Source: Chara braunii
Taxonomy: Eukaryota; Streptophyta; Charophyceae; Charales; Characeae
Length of the DNA stretch: 20,764 nt
Direction: 5' to 3'
NCBI GenBank assembly: GCA_003427395.1
Contig: BFEA01000003.1
Location: 448,934 to 469,697, forward strand
The notes beneath the pieces are model-generated. The model searched no databases, was not told the origin of the DNA, and saw only the letters and a list, made by a program, of their open reading frames with translations. The position numbers were made by a program, and so were the translations under genes. Positions 15,544 through 20,764 of this stretch are shown piece after piece. Position 1 is the first letter of the stretch, and each line of letters starts with the position of its first letter.

Positions 15544-16305
15544 GACCTTCTTTAATTTCTTTTAGGGATCAGGTATAGTCTTTGTTCCACTTCTTGATCA
15601 CTTCCTTCTTTAGGAGTCTGCGAAGGGGAGCAGCAACAGTAGAGAAGTTTGTCACAAATTTTTGGTTTAATGCCATCTCCGTTTAATGCGTGGTCCAAGT
15701 AAAGGACTTTTGTCTTGGCCCACTCACTCTTTTTCGCGATAATCTTGAAGTTGGCTTCCCTAAATCTGCCTTAGATGGCCCTCATGTTCTTGGAGGGACT
15801 TGCTAAAAAACTAGAATGTCGTCTAAATATACTACGACGAATTCATCTAGCCACGGTCTAAACAAGTCGTTCATACAACGCTAAAAGGTGGCTGGTGCAT
15901 TAGTTAGTTCGGAATACCGTCTTATACTGGTCTAAACAAGGGCATTACTATAAACTCATAATGCCCATATCGAGTTCGGCATACCGTCTTATACTGGTCA
16001 TCAGGATGAACTTTCATTTGATGGTATCTTGAATTTAAATCTTTCTTGGTTAAATACTTGGAGCCTTGCACCCGATCTAACAGATCGTCTATGCGGGGCA
16101 ATGGTTCTGCATTATTGACGATTATTGCATTCAGACTCCTGTAGTCTATGCACATTGCAAGTTCTCCCTCTTTCTTGGGAACGAACAGAACAGGCGCGCC
16201 AAAAGGAAATAAATTGGGTCTAATCCATCCTTTCTCTAGGAGCTCGTCTAATTGTTTGTGTAGCTCCTTTGATTCCTTGAGAGACATTTTGTAGACACTA
16301 CCCCA
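15544..16305 (-). pseudogene. Ty3/gypsy reverse transcriptase
   Basis: The RT begins after a frameshift near 16305 with MSLKESKELHKQLDELLEKG, FGAPVLFVPKKEGELAMCID (first catalytic Asp in the IDYRSLN context), a degenerate LTKKDLNSRYHQM, then YGHYEFIVMP. After a local insertion the frame resumes at LTNAPATF, DLFRPWLDEFVVVYLDDIL (YLDD active site, 15812-15829). About 35 residues normally following GDGIKP are deleted before NFSTVAAPLRRLLKKE. Asp of the first motif and YLDD are retained, but stops, an insertion and a deletion inactivate it. Confidence 0.9.
15906..15999 (-). repeat. 27-bp duplicated segment inserted in gypsy RT
   Basis: AGTTCGGMATACCGTCTTAT(ACTGGTC) occurs at 15973-15999, encoding DQYKTVCRT in its proper place, and again at 15906-15932, inserted between the MP and GLTNAP codons where it does not belong. 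One mismatch separates the copies. Confidence 0.9.
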
Positions 16306-17000
16306 GAGGGTGCTTCAACTATGTCAACATATTCTAGCTTGGCGATAGTGGGATGGATATTATCTTTCTCTTTTGGTTGGTCATATGCTAGCTTTACATA
16401 CGCTACAAAGACCTGCTCTTTGAGTTGCTGCTTTACAAATTTGGCGAAGTTAGGAGCTCTAAGGTAGCAATGTGCCAATAAGTTGACAACTCAAAACACA
16501 TGGAACAGACATGTTTTCTTAATCCAACCTGAGGGGTTAGGGAGCTTGCACTCATGCTCTCGAAAGTGCAAAGTGGCTTCAGCTACCTCACCCCAATATG
16601 TACCAAGTACTATATCGAAGGGAAGGTTATCTTCTATGAGTAGAGTTAGGGAATTGAGAACCTTTTCTGCCTTTCCCTCTCCTTCTAGGTGAAAATACGC
16701 TTGACTCCCTTAACGTACTCCTCAATCTGCATGGTGCAGTTATCTGCGAGGAACCTGACTAAGTTCTTCCAATTTTTTGTGAGGCCTAGCCTCAACTTCT
16801 TCAGCGCCTTACGGCTTATGTAACTTCCAGTGGCCCCACCATCTATAAGGGCCCTTACTCTAGATCTTAAGACCTCCACATCTGCTAACAATGACTGCCC
16901 TTTCTCACTTTTCTTCATTTTGGCCCAGGCTGGCCATCTTTCTTTGAGCTCTTCGGTCGGGCCTATGCGTGCCTCTCGAGGATGTGCCACAAGAGGGAAG
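16306..17000 (-). pseudogene. Ty3/gypsy aspartic protease and linker to RT
   Basis: The frame from 16990 contains VRALIDGGATGSYISRKAL, where the usual active site D(S/T)GA reads DGGA, followed by a region to FDIVLGTYWGEVAEA that matches the second half of gypsy proteases (D-x-x-LG). A linker (16478-16306) with KLEYVDIVEAPSGV leads into RT. Retroviral-type protease releases gag and pol proteins. Upstream of about 17000 no gag protein was recognised, so the 5' part of the element is missing or too diverged. Confidence 0.75.
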
Positions 17001-18560
17001 CACCGAGAGATACTCTATCACAAGCAGTCTCTAGGCAGTTACCTAGGTGCTGGCCAACAACCTTTGCCATGGACGCACGTGGAGTGTGAGTTTCTGCTTT
17101 GCGTGCCCTGTCGGAGGGCGCGGTGTACCAGGCACACCCCACTTTTGACTTTAGTAATGTATGAGGCTCGTCCTATGCGCGACCTGCTCTTGGACTGATT
17201 CAGTTGGCGCTCCCATGGCAAAAAGAGGGGGTGCGCACAAGAGTTTCCATTGGTCCACGTAGGCTCGACGCCCTGATGTACATTAGAGCACAACCGGCCT
17301 ATGATGGTGGTAGTCGTCGGGCTCGCCCAGGGACATGGAGATTAAGGGTCTGGTGCGGGCCTTTCTACTGCGTGCCAAGTCTTTTTTGACTGGGGTATGG
17401 GATACACGGTAGCAGACACATTCGGAAAGAAAAGGAAAAAAGGGAAAGAAAATTAAGAAAGGAAAAGAAATAGTGTCGTTTTTAGATTGCGGCTTTTGCT
17501 TAATTGAAAGGTCTAGGGTGATTGTAGCATTACGTATTTCCCTCCCTTTTATAGTCAATTTAAATTTGATCTTCCTTTCTGTTACTTTGCAGGGAAGGAA
17601 TGGTTAACTTTGAATCGTGATTACAAGCGGGCGGCCTAGACTGGCCGACCCTTCACATTTCATTTTATCGTAGGCGCGGTCTACTAAGCGTTGTGTAGTG
17701 GGGCTTCCAAAGAGCACCCGCGACCGCTTTAGTAGGATGCTTATCACCCCCCGTGAAAGGTCGTAAGCCCCATCCTTGCCATCGGACACGGGTACCTATC
17801 AAGGGTAAATCGATGGTTGCTTTTGAAGGTGGGAAGGTATCGGTAGGTATCCCATTATGGGACCACCGCATGCCAACCTGCCGTCACTTCGATTTGAATT
17901 GAGAAGACAACAGGTATGGAGCGTAGAGTTGTGTTTCCAGGAACGACCGTGTTGTACTAAGTAATCCTGGGTAATATTCCTTTTATTCATATTAAAAATC
18001 TATTATTATGAATTGTTTAGATCGTAGATTATTAATAAACGATGATCTGCAAATTCTAATTATTATTTTATTTAAAGCACCAGTACCTCCGAGCGTGTTT
18101 TTGCCGACCCTGAATTTCACTGCGCTCCGAGTTTTGCCGAGCTTGGGTACCACTCCGTCTTCTTTCTGGTACTCTCACGGAAAGAACAAAAAAAAACAAA
18201 AAAGAAGAAAAGTTGCGGCCGTGAACCTCAGAAAAGTGAAAAAAAAAAAAAGGTACTAAGCTTTGGCCGTATTGCAGTTGTATACATTCTTGGAAGTGGT
18301 AGTGTGAGTGTGCCCTCAGTGAGGGCATCTCAGCCCCGTGGCCAAGTTGTCAGATTCCAAAAAGAGAATAAAAGGGCGAAAAAACGGGCACATGGATCCG
18401 GCCGTGAAAATGGCTGGATAGATTCCACTACGCGATAAGCCTTACAATCCTCTGACAAAACACAGCTTGAGCAGATCACAAACAGCTTGAGCAACTCGCG
18501 GACAGGGGACTCATAAGAAACACACGACCAAGAAAAAAAAGAAAACAGTAACATTCAGAA
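17001..18560. other. Unassigned stretch right of gypsy relic
   Basis: No gag, primer binding site or LTR pair could be recognised. A purine-rich tract (about 17420-17475), an AT-rich segment (17985-18080) and A-runs (18185-18250) are present. Open frames are short and without motifs. A small hairpin TGCCCTCAGTGAGGGCA (18309-18325) and a 12-bp direct repeat ACAGCTTGAGCA (near 18460 and 18482) occur. Confidence 0.4.
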
Positions 18561-18574
18561 TGTGACCGCCTTAC

Positions 18575-18638
18575 CTGTAAGGTGCATTCTGTGGAGGAAG
18601 ATTGTGAGCACGGCCTCCTGGACTACCCAGCCCGACAT
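18575..18638 (-). other. Weak candidate first exon
   Basis: On the minus strand an ATG at 18638 opens a 21-codon hydrophobic stretch (MSGWVVQEAVLTIFLHRMHL) ending at a strong donor, ACAG|GTAAGG (18574-18569). No family is recognised and no partner exon was found. The donor lies in a near-palindrome, so chance is quite possible. Confidence 0.2.
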
Positions 18639-19397
18639 CATTGCAGTAGAGAAAGCATTTTTTTTCCCCTTTTTCCGTCACTATGAAATTCAGATTTATG
18701 GGACATTGCCGACCTTCTGTCCCACCTCGAAAAGTTCGGGTACTGGCCAAGACATCATAATTTCTTAACACTGGTGGAGGTACTGGTGGTTTAAAACTAA
18801 TTCGCAGATCATTGTTTAGAACGCAGGGTGTTTATAAAAGAGTAGCTGCTAGAATACTCCTCTATTGGCCAATAAGTTCTTGCTAGAGATCTCATTGTAT
18901 TCATGAGGTTGTAACTCGGGATAGTAGAGTGTAGTAGTGAAGTACCTTGCCCAACAAGTTACGTGAGCGTGTATCCGTGGCTATTGGTGTTAAGCTTCGA
19001 CCATTCCAAAAAGGTTGTGGCTATGGCTTGTTGTAAGGGGCTGCACGACTATAGGTCGGACTGCTGGAGGCACCTAACACATTGGGATCCAGTATAGGGG
19101 AAGGCCCATGGATCACTACGATCTTGAACTTTGACGACAATGAAGCAAAATTAAAGATTAACGTTAAGGGAGGAAGACAAGAGGAGATAGGGAGGATCAG
19201 AGACTGCAGGCGGCGATCACAAAGGCGAAGAACCAAGCAAGAAGGACGTGCCGAAGGGATGGGATTACTGTTGAGGTCCAAGTAACAGTTTCGTACCATG
19301 AGACTGAGACTTCTACTGGGACCATAGAGCGTGAACAACAACATTTTGATCGGGACTCCGAAGCAGAGTCCGAAGCGAGTGGGGCCACTGCTCGGCC

Positions 19398-19728
19398 TTG
19401 GTATGGACTAGAGCAGTGGCAGCGGGACCGCTGCTCTATGGAAGAAGGCCCGGAGTCCAGCTCGAGAAAGCAAACGGACCAAGACTGCTAGGCAGTTACA
19501 GGCAAGGTCTCTGCCACGATCAGAGGGAGAGAGAGGGGACTTCTCAGGGAGATGCACTGTGCGCAAGCTATGCAAGGTTTCCTTTTTTCGATTGAAGTTC
19601 TCTCCAGCTCGTGTCAACAGAGGCGCTGATCTTGCACAAATAGTTACGGGATTGGATGATGTCGTCAATAAGTCATGGGAAGCTACCTCACTAGGAGGAA
19701 GGTGTTGAAACCCAATCCTGGCACGGGC
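19398..19728 (+). repeat. Tandem duplicated module, unit 1
   Basis: This unit is homologous to 19733-20240. It contains GGACTAG, a segment encoding EEGPESSSRKQTDQD, then a ~220-bp core (19505-19728) beginning AGGTCTCTGCCACGATCAG. In one plus frame the core is open and encodes RVNRGADLAQIVTGLDDVVN and KSWEATSLGG before TGA; the minus strand is also open across it. Upstream of it, about 19167-19490 is open and rich in charged residues. No domain is recognised. Confidence 0.6.
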
Positions 19729-19732
19729 TGGA

Positions 19733-20240
19733 CTAGTGGCGAAGAGATTACCCTCCAACTGGACAGGTAGAGGAAGGCTCGGAGGGCAGCTCACGACGAC
19801 AGAAGCAATGAGCCAAGGGCGAGCAGTTACGGTACTGCGGGGCAAGAGTGTGACTTATGTACGGTAGAGGAGCTCACTATGGATGTTACAAACAGTCGTG
19901 TGCATTTATGTGTTTCTCGATGTCGGGCATAGCGAATGCGAATGCACTGTGCTGAGTACGAGCGAGAGAAAGAAGTCCCACCAAAGGCGGATTTTGTGGG
20001 AGCACATGGAGGAGGCATGCAGGTCTCCACCGCGATCAGAGAGCGAGAGAGATGGACTTCTCAGGGAGATGCACTTTGTGCAAGCTATGCGAGTATTTTT
20101 TTTATCGATTGATGTCAGCTCTCCAACTCGTGTCAACAAAGGCGCCGATCTCGCGTAAGTAGTTACGGGACTGGATGATGTTAGTAAGTCATGGGAAGCT
20201 AGCTCACTGGGAGGAAGACGCTGAAACCTGGTCGTGGCAC
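19733..20240 (+). repeat. Tandem duplicated module, unit 2
   Basis: This is the second unit, with about 180 bp of extra sequence (about 19840-20015) between the EEGSEGSSRRQ-like part and the core at 20021-20240. The core repeats RVNKGADLA, a TAA stop, VVTGLDDV, a 3-nt deletion and SKSWEASSLGG then TGA. It is therefore probably a decayed copy, or the coding frame is different from the one described. Confidence 0.6.
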
Positions 20241-20764
20241 GTGTTACATGCCTAGATGGGCGATGTACATAATAACCGAGGATCCGCAATGTGATAAAAA
20301 GGACCGAATGGACAATGCAGTGCAAGTAGAATCTCAACAAGCAATGTACATTCTCATACATACAAAAGGGTGCTGAATAGCGCACGAAAGACTTAGATAC
20401 AAAGCCTGACCTGACCGGGACTGACCTCATTCACGTAGTACAAGCTAGCGAAGCAGAATGCTAGAATGCTAATGACTAGCCCAATCAATGTTTGAACGCA
20501 GACCAAACATACATCGTGTCCATCACCAAGTGCGAAGGAGCTTGGCGCTGTACACAGGAAGGAAGCGCCAGGTCCAGACATACACAAACGGAGAGGAGGG
20601 AATCAGACGAAGAGGAGAGGGATAGATGGGAATGTTGTCAACACCAAGTCTTTGTCACAAGTCCCAATTAGTCCTTCGTTGCAATGTCTGAAGTGCAAAA
20701 GTCGAGTCTGGATCCAATGTCAGCAAGCTCTTCTCTCGTAGTCTGCAGATGCAGTGAAGTCAGA
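20241..20764. other. Unassigned right end of window
   Basis: A minus-strand open frame (20587-20393) holds one hydrophobic segment (LVCVQTLIGLVISILAFCFA) that could be a membrane helix, but no family or convincing splice sites accompany it. Nothing else is recognised. Confidence 0.35.

Larger units (their letters stand above)
9140..17000 (-). mobile_element. Ty3/gypsy LTR retrotransposon relic, split by a LINE
   Basis: Read on the minus strand, pol domains appear in the canonical order: protease (about 16990-16500), reverse transcriptase (16300-15600), RNase H (15550-15150), integrase (15050-14279, then 9896-9560) and a chromodomain-like tail (about 9400-9150). A LINE occupies 9897-14273. 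Gag and both LTRs were not recognised, so the element is truncated or its LTRs lie beyond what can be matched by eye. Many stops and frameshifts show that it is dead. Its RT and RNase H are close in style to plant/charophyte gypsy elements. Confidence 0.9.

Noticed and set aside
17660-17990. Possible gypsy 5' LTR
   Set aside because: No second LTR, primer binding site or terminal TG/CA pair could be matched on the left side of the element.
20393-20587. Minus-strand frame with one membrane-like helix as a channel exon
   Set aside because: A single hydrophobic segment without family motifs or clear splice sites is not enough.
1-20764. CRISPR array, bacterial operon or novel defence system
   Set aside because: No regularly spaced identical repeats, no prokaryotic gene organisation; introns, LINE, gypsy and U6 features indicate nuclear eukaryotic DNA.

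Overview
The window looks like nuclear DNA of a streptophyte (land plant or charophyte green alga). Three things point that way. Two spliced exons match the end of the SAC domain of a plant RHD4/SAC7-type phosphoinositide phosphatase. There are decayed mitochondrial nad5 and cox1 copies of plant/charophyte character, the cox1 copy still carrying group I and group II introns. A plant-style Ty3/gypsy element is interrupted by a LINE. Repeat density, small exons and the intron-rich cox1 would fit a charophyte such as Chara, but that is inference; no search was possible.

Layout. 1-660: GC-rich repeat and a long CT microsatellite with ambiguous bases. 1555-1810 (+) and 3077-3282 (-): two convergent U6 snRNA-like copies that share about 143 bp of 5' flank. 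Between them lie the SAC exons 1969-2062 and 2493-2579 (+). 2998-4550: a dispersed GC-rich repeat present twice, a nad5 fragment (-), a foldback and a run of perfect palindromes. 4766-5430: a 34-bp direct repeat and long TTC/TTA/GAA tracts. 5758 to about 7770 (-): a mitochondrial insert holding the 3' part of cox1 as three exons, two small group I introns and the 3' part of a maturase-encoding group II intron. 7771-9140: AT-rich and repeat-rich DNA with two perfect palindromes, a TTGAC cluster, a short LINE relic and a diverged repeat pair. 9140-17000 (-): a Ty3/gypsy pol relic (protease, RT, RNase H, integrase, chromo-like tail), split by a 4.4-kb 5'-truncated LINE (+, 9897-14273) with a 5-bp target-site duplication. 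17000-19400: little recognisable. 19400-20240: a tandemly duplicated, partly open module of unknown identity.

The only likely functional coding sequence is the SAC gene. Its upstream and downstream exons are not recognised here, so much of the rest may be its introns or intergenic DNA. No new molecular system is evident. The interest lies in the layered insertions: a LINE inside gypsy, locally templated duplications, intron-bearing organelle DNA in the nucleus and U6-derived repeats.
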